Part shown: positions 34,914 to 45,364 of the stretch, in pieces | Layout of the letters: every line of letters begins with the position of its first letter | Numbering within the stretch: the stretch's first letter is position 1 | Source of the DNA: Adenanthera pavonina | Taxonomy: Eukaryota; Streptophyta; Magnoliopsida; Fabales; Fabaceae | NCBI GenBank assembly: GCA_026686845.1 | Contig: JAIVEN010000015.1 | Coordinates: 23,975,501 to 24,039,500 of the forward strand | Reading direction: 5' to 3' | Length of the DNA stretch: 64,000 nt | Program-made: the position numbers and the translations under genes | The notes under the pieces: model-generated | Database searches by the model: none | Seen by the model: the letters and a program-made list of their open reading frames with translations, nothing else | Told to the model about the DNA's origin: nothing

Positions 34914-35462
34914 CTAAATCTTGTATGCTAGATCTAGATCTCTATACTGCTCAATTAACTCTTGCTCCTTCACCATCATCCATGCTACATGAATAGCTTT
35001 TCGACTCAAAGCATCTGCCACTATATTGGCCTTAGTTGGATGGTATTTGATCTTATGATCATAATGTTTCAATAACTCCATCCATCTCCTTTGCCTCAAA
35101 TTCAACTCCTTTTGACCTGATAAATATTTGAGGCTCTTGTGATCAGAGAAAATTTCTATTGTTGCTCCATAGAGATAGTGTCTCCATATCTTTAGTGCAT
35201 AAATTACCACTGCAAGTTCTAAATCATGTGTGGGATAGTTTTCTTCATGAGGTTTTAGTTGTCTAGAAGCATAGGCTACAACTCTACCCTGTTGCATTAA
35301 TACACAACCCAATCCATTCTTGCTAGCATCAGTGTATAGCACATAGGGCTCTTGAGGATTAGGTATGATTAACACAGGGGAAGAGGTTAACCTACATTTT
35401 AATTCTTGAAAACTCTTTTCACAATTATTATCCCACACGAAAGGTTTTTCTTTTCTTGTCAA
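34914..35462 (-). pseudogene. Gypsy RNase H
   Basis: RNase H domain: PYVLYTDASKNGLGCVLMQ, AYASRQLKPHEENYPTHDLEL, FSDHKSLKYL and ADALSRK. Acidic residues of the active site are visible (TDAS, HDLEL, SDHKS). Frame breaks lie on both sides, including a stop near 35499 and one at 34914. Confidence 0.85.
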
Positions 35463-35639
35463 TCTAGTCAGCGGTGAGGCAATCCGAGAAAAATCCTAGA
35501 TAAACCTTCTATAATAGCCTGCAAGGCCAAGAAAACTTCTTATCTCTGTAACAGTTTTAGGCCTATCCCATTTAAGAACTGCATTTACTTTATTTGGATC
35601 TACTACGACCCCTTCTTGAGATATTATATGACCTAAAAA

Positions 35640-36959
35640 TTATACTTCTGTGAGCCAAAACTCAAACTTGCTTAATTTAACAATCAATTGCTTTTCTTTT
35701 AAGATTTCTAAAATAATTCTCAGATGTCTCTCATGCTCTACTGAAGATTTAAAGTATACTAGGATATCATCTATGAACACAACAACAAACTGATCTAAAT
35801 AAGGCCGAAAGATTCTATTCATATAGTCCATGAATACTGCTGGTGCATTAGTGAGACCAAATGGCATGACTAGAAATTCATAATGACTATATCTTGTCCT
35901 GAATGCAGTTTGCAGGACATCTTCAGCTTTAACCCGTAACTGATGATACTCAGATCTCAAATCAATCTTGGAGAATATACATGCTCCAGCTAACTGATCT
36001 AAAAGATCATCTATTCTGGGTAATGGGTATTTATTCTTTATGGTCACCTTGTTTAATTCCCTGTAATCTATACATAGTCTGAGACTTCCATCTTTCTTCT
36101 TAACGAATAGCACAGGAGCTCCCCATGGTGATACACTAGGTCTAATAAACCCTTTTTCTAACAACTCCTCTATGTGCTGCTTCAATTCAGTCATCTCATT
36201 TGGAGCCATTCTATATGGTGCTTTTGATATCGGCTCCGCCCCAGGTACTAATTCTATTCCAAACTCAACTTCTCTTTCTGGGGGTAATATGCTAATTTCC
36301 TTAGCGAACACTTCAGGAAATTCTCGCACTACTGGTATTTTCTCAATTCCCTCTTCTACCTCAACTCTTGCAGAGAAGAAAACTAGGTATACCTGACATC
36401 CCTTCTCTAAGCATCTCTCTGCTTGGGTAGTCGTTAAGAAATTTAGCTTAGTCTCAACACATGGGGCAATTTCTGGGGTGGGTAAGATTAAGATTTTATT
36501 TTTACAATCAAGGAGGATATTATTGGCTGATAACCAATTCATACCAATAATCACATCTATATCATGGAACGGTAGGCAAATAAGGTCAAGGGTAGTGCAA
36601 CAATGCTCATATTGGATAATGCAATTTAAGCAAACATAGGAAGTAACCACTTTGTCATCAGTAGGTGTAGACACATGCATGTCATAAGGCAACAAAGTCA
36701 TAACTAGGCCCAACTTTCCAGAACTATTATAGGATATAAATGAATGACTAGCACATGAGTCAAATAATGCATGTACAAGATATTTATTTATCTTAATCGT
36801 ACCTTCAATCATATCCGGTGACTTACGAGCCTCTTGTTGAGTGAGAGCAAAAACTCTCCCCTGGGTCTGTGATCTATTGGTGGTTTGTAGTCGAATATTA
36901 GCAACTTCCGTCGTACAATCTTTCGCAAAATCTCCAGCCTTGCCACATCTAAAACACAC
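35640..36959 (-). pseudogene. Gypsy zinc knuckle, protease and reverse transcriptase
   Basis: A 439-codon open segment. It opens with the gag knuckle CFRCGKAGDFAKDC, where the zinc-binding His is Asp. The aspartic protease motif reads ALFDSCASHSFIS, where family members have DSG. The RT begins at VLFVKKKDGSLRLCIDYRELN, with PFGLTNAPAVF and the catalytic FIDDILVY, and stops after LTEV at 35640-35642. Knuckle and protease changes would disable maturation even without the stops. Confidence 0.88.
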
Positions 36960-37145
36960 ATTTTGACCAGCTAGACAAGGTCTATTCCCATGATTGCGTC
37001 CACACTACTCGCAGACTGACACCATCACATTCCTACGGTTACTAGATTCGCCTCGAGTATTTGATCACCTAAAACTCTTGTTATTCCAAGGCTTTTTACC
37101 TTTCTTTCCATTCTCTGGTTCAACTTCTATTGGCCTCTTGTGATT

Positions 37146-37961
37146 TTAAGGAGTTTTGGTGGTGGTTTTAGAATAATTTAGACTTCCTTCAGCAATTCTG
37201 CTTACTTCTACCAGATTGTTAAAAGTCCTGATCTGTATTGGTGTTACTCTTTCCCTTATCTCAGGTCTTAATCCTCTTTCCAACTTCTCAGTTCTCCATC
37301 TTTCATCATCATGTTGCTGTAGGTAGGTGGAATACCTGGACAGCTGAACATACTTAGCAACATATTCATCTACAGATTCATTTTCCTTCTGCTTCAGTGT
37401 AATAAATTCTGCTTCTTTCTCATCCCTCACTGAGCAAGGAAAATACTTTTCATGAAATTGCTCCAGAAATATCTCCCAAGTTATCCATACATTCCTAGCC
37501 CTCAGTATATTCTCTGTATTTTGCCACCACCTATCCGCATCCTTCTCTAACATGTATGTGGCCATTAAAGCCTTAAGTTCTGTATTGACTATCATGATTC
37601 TAAAAATTTTCTCTAGTCTCATGATCCAATCTTCTGCAATTTGCACGTCAAATTTCCCTTCAAAGGTAGGTGGGTTATGCTTCCAAAATTGTGTTATAAG
37701 CCTCTGTTGTTGAGCTAGCTCTGCCTCTTGATCACCTGGAACATGTGGGGGTTCCATTCGTTGATTATGTATTGGCGGCACATTTGTCTTAGCAGTTTGT
37801 TGTACTCTAGCTTGCTCTTGTGCTGTTAAAGCAGCTTGTATTCGCTCAATAGTATGTTACTGCTGATCCAGCCTATTCAGTATAACCTGAAGAGGATCTA
37901 TCTGAGTTCCTCTCGAAGGTCCCTCATTATGTGGAACTCTTCCACCTCTTATATTGACCAT
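37146..37961 (-). pseudogene. Gypsy gag
   Basis: ATG at 37961 starts MVNIRGGRVPHNEG. An in-frame TAA after LDQQ near 37860 interrupts the capsid. The rest is open to 37146, with the retrotransposon gag core (WIMRLEKIFRIM, LEKDADRWWQN, FLEQFHEKYFPCSVRDEKEAEF, VDEYVAKYVQLSRY). A frame break then separates it from the zinc knuckle. Confidence 0.85.
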
Positions 37962-38260
37962 TCTGAAATAATTTTAACAATTCAGCAATAGCCTATTGGG
38001 TTATTTCACCCCGTATACATAACAGGTCATATATTATGCATTTATATAAAATTTATCAAAGTACCACAACATATAAACAATAACAGAAACATTATACTTC
38101 ATTATAAGTTTAGATGCTAGTAAATACTTAGAATTAAATCCTATTTAATAATACCATAAAAATACTTAAATAATCTAATGTTCTAGCCTGCAATATTTAT
38201 AACAAAAATTGCAATCAATACATTCACCTTACTATTATGATTTTATGGGAGACATAAATT

Positions 38261-39148
38261 CTAATCATCATCAGTATCTTCATCAGAATCCTCCATAGGA
38301 TTGTACTCTGAGTATTCATCGGAATCATAATCTATGTAATAGTCACTTGTACCATCATCTAGTCCAGCCTCTTTCCACAACTCATCAATGTCTGGACCAT
38401 ACTTTTCTCGATAATACTCCTCGACATTTATCACTTCCACTTCCTTTTCTACTTCAATAGGGTACTCTTCCGGATCTTCCTCCGGGTCTTCCTCTGAGTC
38501 CTCCTCTGGTATTTCTTCCTCTGAGGCTTCCATTGCCTCAGCCTCTTCCTCTTCCCTATAGCGTTCTACCTGAAGCGTGTAGGTAATAACACAGTCTTCC
38601 AGTGTATTGAACACACGACCTTGTAACTTCTCCTTGATGTGATTCCAGAACCAATGGTCAGGGAGAGCATCGAGCACTTGCTCAACCCAAAGCCCCTCAG
38701 GGAGTCTATGACCATGTTACCTTTCAAGGATCTCTTTCACCGCCAATAATGTGCTTAGGAATTCCAAGACTGGAACATATCCTCCATAATGAGCACGACA
38801 ATTATTAGAAGCAATCATGACTATTAGTTGGATTTGGAGTCTTTGGTCTAGTTGGGAAAGACCACCATTTTCTCCAAATAGTTCAGTCAAGTCAGAGTTA
38901 CTGGAATCCACAGAGTTCATGGGCTGATCAACTTCCTCGTCTATGTTCATGAATGTTATCCCTGGTCCTGGAGGAACTATTCGTAAGGGATTAGTAGCAG
39001 TGAGATCATTTCCTAACTCTGGGTAATCTTTTAGGTCAGTGATTGTCATGTTGCTGTCATCGCTGAAAGTTAGATTAGATCCCATACTCTCCTCCATAGG
39101 GTCTAGGTTAGGCTCATCCCAATTTCCTGCAGTCGGGTTATTGGCCAT
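38261..39148 (-). pseudogene. Acidic extra ORF between gypsy 5' LTR and gag (one in-frame stop)
   Basis: Two open pieces in the same frame (39148-38717 and the following codons to 38261) are separated only by a TAA at 38717-38719, which is followed by HGHRLPEGLWVEQVLDALPDHW without a shift. Together they span about 295 codons. The N-terminal part is neutral with Ser/Asp-rich stretches and a helical block (QLDQRLQIQLIVMIASNN, then VLEFLSTLLAVKEILER). The C-terminal third is very acidic (runs of EEDSEEDPEED, ending EDSDEDTDDD). It lies where the gag start would normally be the first ORF. No domain is recognised. It is in the sense orientation. Confidence 0.7.
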
Positions 39149-39265
39149 CTGCAACTAAGGCAACTTATAAGCACTGACTATCTTAAGGGAAAATTATAAC
39201 TAAAAAGACATACAAAACTTTCCAGTTGCAAGGATATACCCAAATCTTTGCTTTGATACAAAAAA

Positions 39266-40280
39266 TGTAATACCTTAGTTTACTAGGCTTTTAATCATAT
39301 ATTATATATCTAGCAGAAAGAAATAAAAATCTTGAATAATAAAACTTTTAAACTTTTCAAAATTAGGTTGCTCAAAAGACAACAACTTAACTGAAAGTTT
39401 ACTTTAATTAATAAAAATAAAGCCAACCATACTGTAATTATCTGACTATTGTTCCAAAACATTTAAAGTAAAGCTGGCAAGTAGAAATCATAACTAAAAC
39501 ATATCTTCATAATTTAATTACATTTATTCTAATGCAAAATAATATTCTCCAGTCTATTTCGTCTTAGTTAACCATCCCCTTATCTTTGCTTTTGCTTGTA
39601 CTTGTCCCTAACATTGTTAGTCATTGGGTGTGAGATTTAGGAAAATCTCAGTAGTATATATATCCATTCATACAAATCATGCTCATAATTAAGTAGTTAT
39701 GCAAACAACCAAATAACTCATATTTCATGCATCTATAAAAAAAATCTCAACAGAGTTTCCTCTTAATACTAGAATCCATAGCATTTCAAAACATTTATAT
39801 TGAAACAACTCATCCAATAAAATCACATAACATCCATAATTAATTCACAGAAAATGTATGAAATAAATAATATACTACCTCCACCGAAAAGTATTCTGAG
39901 CTAAACAGCCTGCCTTCCTTCTTTTTTCTTCTCTTTCACTCACACTCTCTTTCTCTCCCTTGGCTCTTTCTTTCTTTCACTCACAACTAGTGGGGTGCAA
40001 AAATGAAGAAATGGGAGGGGTATTTATAGTGTTGATGTCTTGGCCAGCAAGTGACATCAATCCAATGGATAACTTTATTCAGTGTATGCTCATTAATATA
40101 ATTCATTGTATACCTTCATTCAGTGTATGTTTATCATAATTCAATGTAACTTATTTAAACTACAATTCATTATATACTTCATTTAATGTAACTTATTTAA
40201 ACCATAATTCATTGTATACTTCATTCAATGTAACTTATTTAAACCACATTAATCATAGATAGAAATTCATGGATGTTATA
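39266..40280 (-). repeat. Gypsy 5' LTR
   Basis: 1015-base partner of 32379-33395. CGTTA follows at 40281-40285. Confidence 0.95.
40021..40028 (-). promoter_or_regulatory. TATA box of gypsy 5' LTR
   Basis: TATAAATA read on the minus strand (TATTTATA on plus), followed downstream by a C-rich CCCCTCCCA stretch, in the middle of the 5' LTR. This is the expected U3/R boundary. Confidence 0.6.
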
Positions 40281-40285
40281 CGTTA

Positions 40286-40877
40286 CAATTAACTTTTGTA
40301 TACCAATGTTTTTTAATTTAAATTTATAATTACTAAACCCTAACCAATTTATGTAACTAAAAATATATGGACATCTACATTTTAAAGTATATTTCATTTA
40401 AATTGAAAAAATTTGTATAGATCTCTAAGGTATTTTGACAATTCTTTTTCTATATAATTCTTTATATAGCCTTTCAGTATCATCGCTTTTGTATTTTTCT
40501 CTTGCTTTATATTTCAAACTAAGGCCAACACTTTCTTTTAATCTTTGATTTTGTGCAGGTTTTTTTCCCTGTCTTATGCACATGATATAGAATTATCATA
40601 TTTATTTAATTTTCTTCATCTCATCTATCTTCTTTATTATGTTCTTAAAAAATTTTCACACGCATGCAGGGGAAAAAGTAGGCATGTGTTTAGATATTGA
40701 TGCTATTAAAGCCGTAAATCTGGACCATACTGATTGGAGTTTGAATTAGTCGAAAAAATGGCAGACACTTGAGATGGTACTATAAGACGTAGACGTAAGT
40801 TATCATTTTCTTAATACTAAAATTTTTATTGTAGTATCTCTTATTTATCCAATTTATTTCGGTTTGTCTTTTTGCAG
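40286..40877 (+). other. Helitron interior before the RPA1-like exons
   Basis: AT-rich. A possible further exon at about 40670-40795, ending at a GTAAGT donor, precedes the first recognised RPA1-like exon but has no clear match and contains stops. Confidence 0.35.
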
Positions 40878-41896
40878 AATGTCAAATTTCTGCAAGCATC
40901 AAGCATTCCTTTTTTGAAAAATTTAAGGAAAATATAAAGTATGGCATGGTTTATAAACTGAAGGGATTTAATGTAGGTATATGCTCTGGAAAGTATAGAA
41001 CCACTAATCATAAATATAAGTTGTTTTTTCAATACTCTACTAAAATTTGTGTTCAAGGAGATGATTTGAAGATTAATCTGTATGGATTCTCCTGTGTGCC
41101 ATTTACTTGAATAACTTCTAGAAATGATGATGAGAACTTTTTAGCGGGTATGTGCACTCATAATAGTTTTTAATCCATCCTTTCATGTATTTAATATTTT
41201 AATATTGAATAATTATGTTATTTACTTTTGATATTATGTGACAGATATAATTGGTAAGTTGATTGCGGTTGGTGAAATTGAGGAGACATGCAAAAAAGGA
41301 AAGAAGCAAAAGAGGATTGATATTGAGATAGTAGATTATGAGTTAGTATAATTTTATTTTCCTCCTTCTCATACAGCTCGTTTTCTCTTTTCATTCTCTG
41401 TTGCTCAACCACATCTATTTTTCTCTATCGGCAAAAATAAAAGCCAAAAACCATAGATTCTAAAACACAAATACATACTCCTAGCAATCAAATTTCAGAT
41501 CCAACACTTTCTTTGTTTCTCATTTTTTTTGTTGAGTTCCTTTTTTCTTTTTTATTTTTTCACGAGTGAAAAGTTGTACTAAAATGTGAATTATTTAATT
41601 ATTTTTTGACCAACAAAAGTGAATTATTTTGTTGACATACACAATTTGACTCATGCACCAAATATACATAAAACAAATGAAATCTAGAATTTTTTATTGA
41701 AAAACATCATGATTGATAAAAAAAAAACCTTTGATTATATATTTTACATTATTATTAGTGTCACTCATCTATGAAAAATCTGTTTTTTACCAATAATCAT
41801 TGACTTGCACATTGTGGGAGCAACTTGCCAACGAGATTGGGTCTTATATGTCCACTGAACATCAACTCCCTATCTATCTATTCAAGATGAATTGGA
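40878..41896 (+). pseudogene. RPA1-like (DUF223/OB-fold) gene fragment, three exons
   Basis: Three plus-strand exons match the single-stranded-DNA-binding OB fold of plant RPA1-like proteins. Exon a (40878-41147) carries ISASIKHSFFEKFKENIKYGMVYKLKGFNV, SGKYRTTNHKYKLFFQ and YGFSCVPFT, then a TGA at 41108-41110 inside the domain. Its donor is G/GTATGT. Exon b (41245-41341) starts after GACAG and reads DIIGKLIAVGEIEETCKKGKKQKRIDIEIVDYE. Exon c (about 41790-41896) reads LTCTLWEQLANEIGSYMSTEH and LPIYLFKMNW, but its acceptor AG is missing. The premature stop and lost acceptor make it a pseudogene. Such genes are common Helitron passengers or components. Confidence 0.8.
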
Positions 41897-43352
41897 GTAA
41901 GGAGGTGCTAAGATGAATTTAGATGATATTATTAAACTAATTATATGATTTAATTTTTTTCATAACTAATTATATATATTTTGTTTAACTTATATCTAAT
42001 TTTTTATATAATTTATTTGGGTGTTTTAATTTTTTTCCTCATCAATTCTATCTATTTCATTTGAATTAAATTATTTTTTTATATAACTTATTTATGTGTT
42101 TTAATATTTTACTAAAAATTTTCCTTAAAAGTGCTAAAACATAACTAATTATTTTTATTTCGTTTAAATTGAGAAAGATTGTATAAATTTTTGTTATATG
42201 CGATAATTTTTTTATACATAATACTTTACACTCTATTCAAAATTATTACTTTTAGATTTTTATCTCCCTCCTTATTTCAAACTAAAACCGCCTTCTCTGT
42301 TATATTTCTGATTTTATACAAGTTTATTTTTGTATTTCATTGATCATCAAGAAAATTTTTCTTTTCATTTTTCAAAACAAAGGCATCACAATTTCATGCT
42401 TCAAAATCTTTACTTTGAAGTTGAGACTTATTATTTTATTTCATATTTTGAAATTAAAAATATCAAATCTAATAAGATTCTTTTAATTATAATAAATATT
42501 TAACTTTTTTAAATCTTATGTGTTTTATTTTTTTACTAAAAAAACTCCTTAAATGATATTTTTAGTATGATAATATTTGATTTTATAACTTAAAATTAAA
42601 ACACTAAATCTTATAAGATTTTTTAACTCATAACCAAATTATTTATTTAAAATTCAAAGGACCAAACTTTATAAGATGTCATTAATCATAACTAATTAGT
42701 TTTAACACACATATATATAATTAACCATAATATATATATATATATTATATAACTATTTTAAAATTTAAAATATTAATTTTTTTCAAATTGAGTTAAAATT
42801 TAAAATATTAATTTTTTTTAAATTGAGATCTATATATTTAATAATTTCGTTCATAAAAGTTTCTTTAATAGTTTTCAATTAAAATTTAAATATTTAACAA
42901 TTTTAATATTAAAATCAACTATTATAAATAATATGAGTTCCAATATATTATTCATAAAATAATATTAAGTTTAATATAATATTGGTATAAATATGTGTAT
43001 AATATATATATATATGTATAAAGGAAAACAAAAATAAAAAATGATTTAATAACTGTAAGATTTTTTACTTATTATTCATAAATCAAATTTATTTGATATT
43101 TCTGGTAAAAAAGTTATCTATCTGAAATCGTATTGATTTTAAATTTTTATAATAAAATTTGATGAAATTTAATAAAATTTAAAGTTATCTATTGGAAAAT
43201 TTTCTATTTGATATTAATGTAATTTTTACTTCATAATATATATATGCACACATATAAATGTTACATTACATATGGCATGATAAATTTTTTACTTTATAAT
43301 AGATTATAACCAATAAACATTAAATCTATTTTAACTTAAACTTGACTTGACT
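41897..43352 (+). other. AT-rich Helitron interior
   Basis: Noncoding. The word ATCTAATRAGATTCTTTTAA occurs near 42470 and also near 32050, linking this segment to the left part of the proposed Helitron. TA-dinucleotide tracts lie near 42730 and 43000. The last 5 bases before 43358 are the ATATA target site. Confidence 0.45.
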
Positions 43353-43357
43353 ATATA

Positions 43358-45081
43358 TGTTAGCAAGGTTGACTTCCCAAGAGGGGGGGTGAATTGGGAA
43401 GATTGAAATTTTTCTGCACAAAGTGAAGCAAGTGAAAATATCACAGTATAATGAAAGCAACGTGTAAAACAGAGCAAGCTGAAAAGTAGAGATAAGGAGA
43501 AGAGAACTCAGTGATTTATCCTGGTTCGGTCTATCCACTTGACCTACATCCAGTCCCCAAGACACCTCTTGAGATTTATCCACTTTCCAGCAAGAATTTC
43601 AACGGGCTTCTTGCTAAAGCCACAGTACACGAGTATGCTCTGTTCTGAGCTCTCTCAAACTCTCTAAGCACTTTCTCTATGTGCTTCCCAATCCCCTTGT
43701 GAATACCCCTCACAAGTAAATCTATCTTTCAGATGAAGAGTAGATTGTTTACAAATGAATAACTCTCTAGAATAGAGTAGATATGAAAGTTTAAGTATAA
43801 ATAATGAAGTTGGAAGGGTAAAAGCTTTTGAGATGAAGATTCAGCAGAAATTCGGTATATACAAGTTTGATTCGTTACCCACAACTTCAAATAATGTTAT
43901 ATTTATAGATTTAGATCTCAAATATCCGTTAGAGACTAAATCTATCCGTTGGGGAAGTTATCCAACGGTTACTCTGAAAAACTATCCGTTCACCAACCGC
44001 ATTTAATGTTTCTGACATACTGAAATTCGAATTTCGGTTGGCCAACAGACGAATTTCGAGGGAACCGAAGGTTAAAGTCTCCAACGTAAAAATGCGAAGT
44101 TCGTCTGTCCATAGAGTGAAATTCGAATTTTGAAACTCATAAAATATTTTCACAATGTGACATACGAATTTTTAAGAAGTAAGATTTTCTGTTAAGTGTG
44201 AACAGTGTTTTCAATTTGCTACAGTGCCCTCGAAATTCAAATTTTGAATGCCCAAAATTCGTCTGTCCATTGAACGTCCAAATAGACACAGTAGTTCACT
44301 TTCTTTGAAATTCGAATTTTGACAGAGTGAAATTCGTCTGTCAGAGACCAGTTTTGAGACTTAAATCATTCTTGATCTCAGATGAACTTTATCAAACATT
44401 CAGACGAATTTCCTCTATTTTCTCAAGTTTTGTTTTGTCTGAAATTCGAATTTTGAAAGAGTGAACTTCGAATGTCACAAAGTAGCTTTTTTTGACTCAG
44501 ATGAAAATTCGAATTTTGCTAAGTAAAAGTTCGTCTGTCAGAGAGCATTTTTCAAACTTAGTTTCTTCTTAATTTCAGATGAACTTTAGCAAAGCTTCAG
44601 ACGAATTTCTTTGATTTTCATAAATGGCATTTTGTCTGAAATTCGAATTTTGAAACTGTGAAGTTCGTCTGTCACAAAAAGGCTTCTTTCAGACTTGATT
44701 GAAGTTCGAATTTTGAATGACCAAAATTCGTCTGACAGAGGGACACCTTTCCAGACTTAATCAGTTTTTAGCTCGAAATTCGAATTTCCAAAAGCAAAGT
44801 TCGAATTTCCAACTTGACAGTTCAGTTATACTTTCAAACTTCGTCTGTTTGTGAGTATTTTCCAAATAGGTAAAGATTTAAATTTCAAATCAAGGTTTGA
44901 AAATGTCTTTTTCTCAAATCAAAATCTTTTACCCAATCTAAACAAAAACTAAAGATCCTACAAAAGATCTAATAGCCAATTCACAGAAGACCTTCACTTG
45001 AAACAGCTTTAATCTCCTTTGATATCTTCAATCCAAGCTCTTGAGTGTTGGTTTGGAATCATCAAAACTCTTGATCCAACA
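43358..45081 (-). repeat. Sirevirus 3' LTR
   Basis: 1724 bases. The segment 44020-44850 contains about 20 copies of short palindrome-like words (GAAATTCGAATTT, TTCGTCTGTC, CAGACGAATTT). A TATA box on the minus strand lies at about 43899-43909. Confidence 0.97.
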
Positions 45082-45105
45082 TTCTCCCCCTTTTTGATGA
45101 TGACA
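45082..45105 (-). promoter_or_regulatory. Polypurine tract 1 (3' LTR edge)
   Basis: On the minus strand this reads CATCAAAAAGGGGGAGAA directly before the TGTTGG of the LTR, the plus-strand DNA primer. A near copy is at 45462-45485 and a shorter one (GAGGGGGAG) at 45151-45160. Confidence 0.85.
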
Positions 45106-45150
45106 AAACAACTCATAAACTGGATTAGTACTTGGGTTTGCTTACACAAG

Positions 45151-45160
45151 CTCCCCCTCA
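45151..45160 (-). promoter_or_regulatory. Polypurine tract 2
   Basis: TGAGGGGGAG on the minus strand, about 70 bases upstream of tract 1. Confidence 0.6.
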
Positions 45161-45364
45161 ACATATGCATTACAGTTCATAAGATATCATTTTCAACAGA
45201 TTAAGTGAAGAGATTCAAAGCCCAAATCATTGCAATCAAGAACATAATTTACTTAAACAAATTGTTGCAATACATATTTCAATCAGTTCTCAAAACATCA
45301 AACAAACAATAAAACAATTTAAAACTAGATACAACAAGAAGATTCAGCCTAAGATCTAAAAACA

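Larger units (their letters stand above)
32379..40280 (-). mobile_element. Ty3/gypsy chromovirus-type LTR retrotransposon
   Basis: The LTRs are 32379-33395 (1017 bases) and 39266-40280 (1015), starting TGTAA and with ends TTACA/TTATA. The target duplication CGTTA lies at 32374-32378 and 40281-40285. Coding is on the minus strand, so the right LTR is the 5' one. A primer site resembling tRNA-Met (TATCAAAGC) lies just inside it near 39250-39260. The polypurine tract (AAGGGGGATAGAAA on the minus strand, 33396-33409) abuts the 3' LTR, and GAGGACGAAATTTTG precedes it. Order is pre-gag ORF, gag, protease, RT, RNase H, integrase, chromodomain, which is chromovirus (Tekay/Del-like) order. Many stops make it inactive. 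I counted roughly 28 LTR substitutions plus two small indels by eye. Confidence 0.95.

Noticed and set aside
43929..44153. 74-codon ORFs in the Sirevirus LTRs (also 54055-54279)
   Set aside because: They are identical in both LTRs because the LTRs are, and they lie over the motif array; repetitive composition, no domain.
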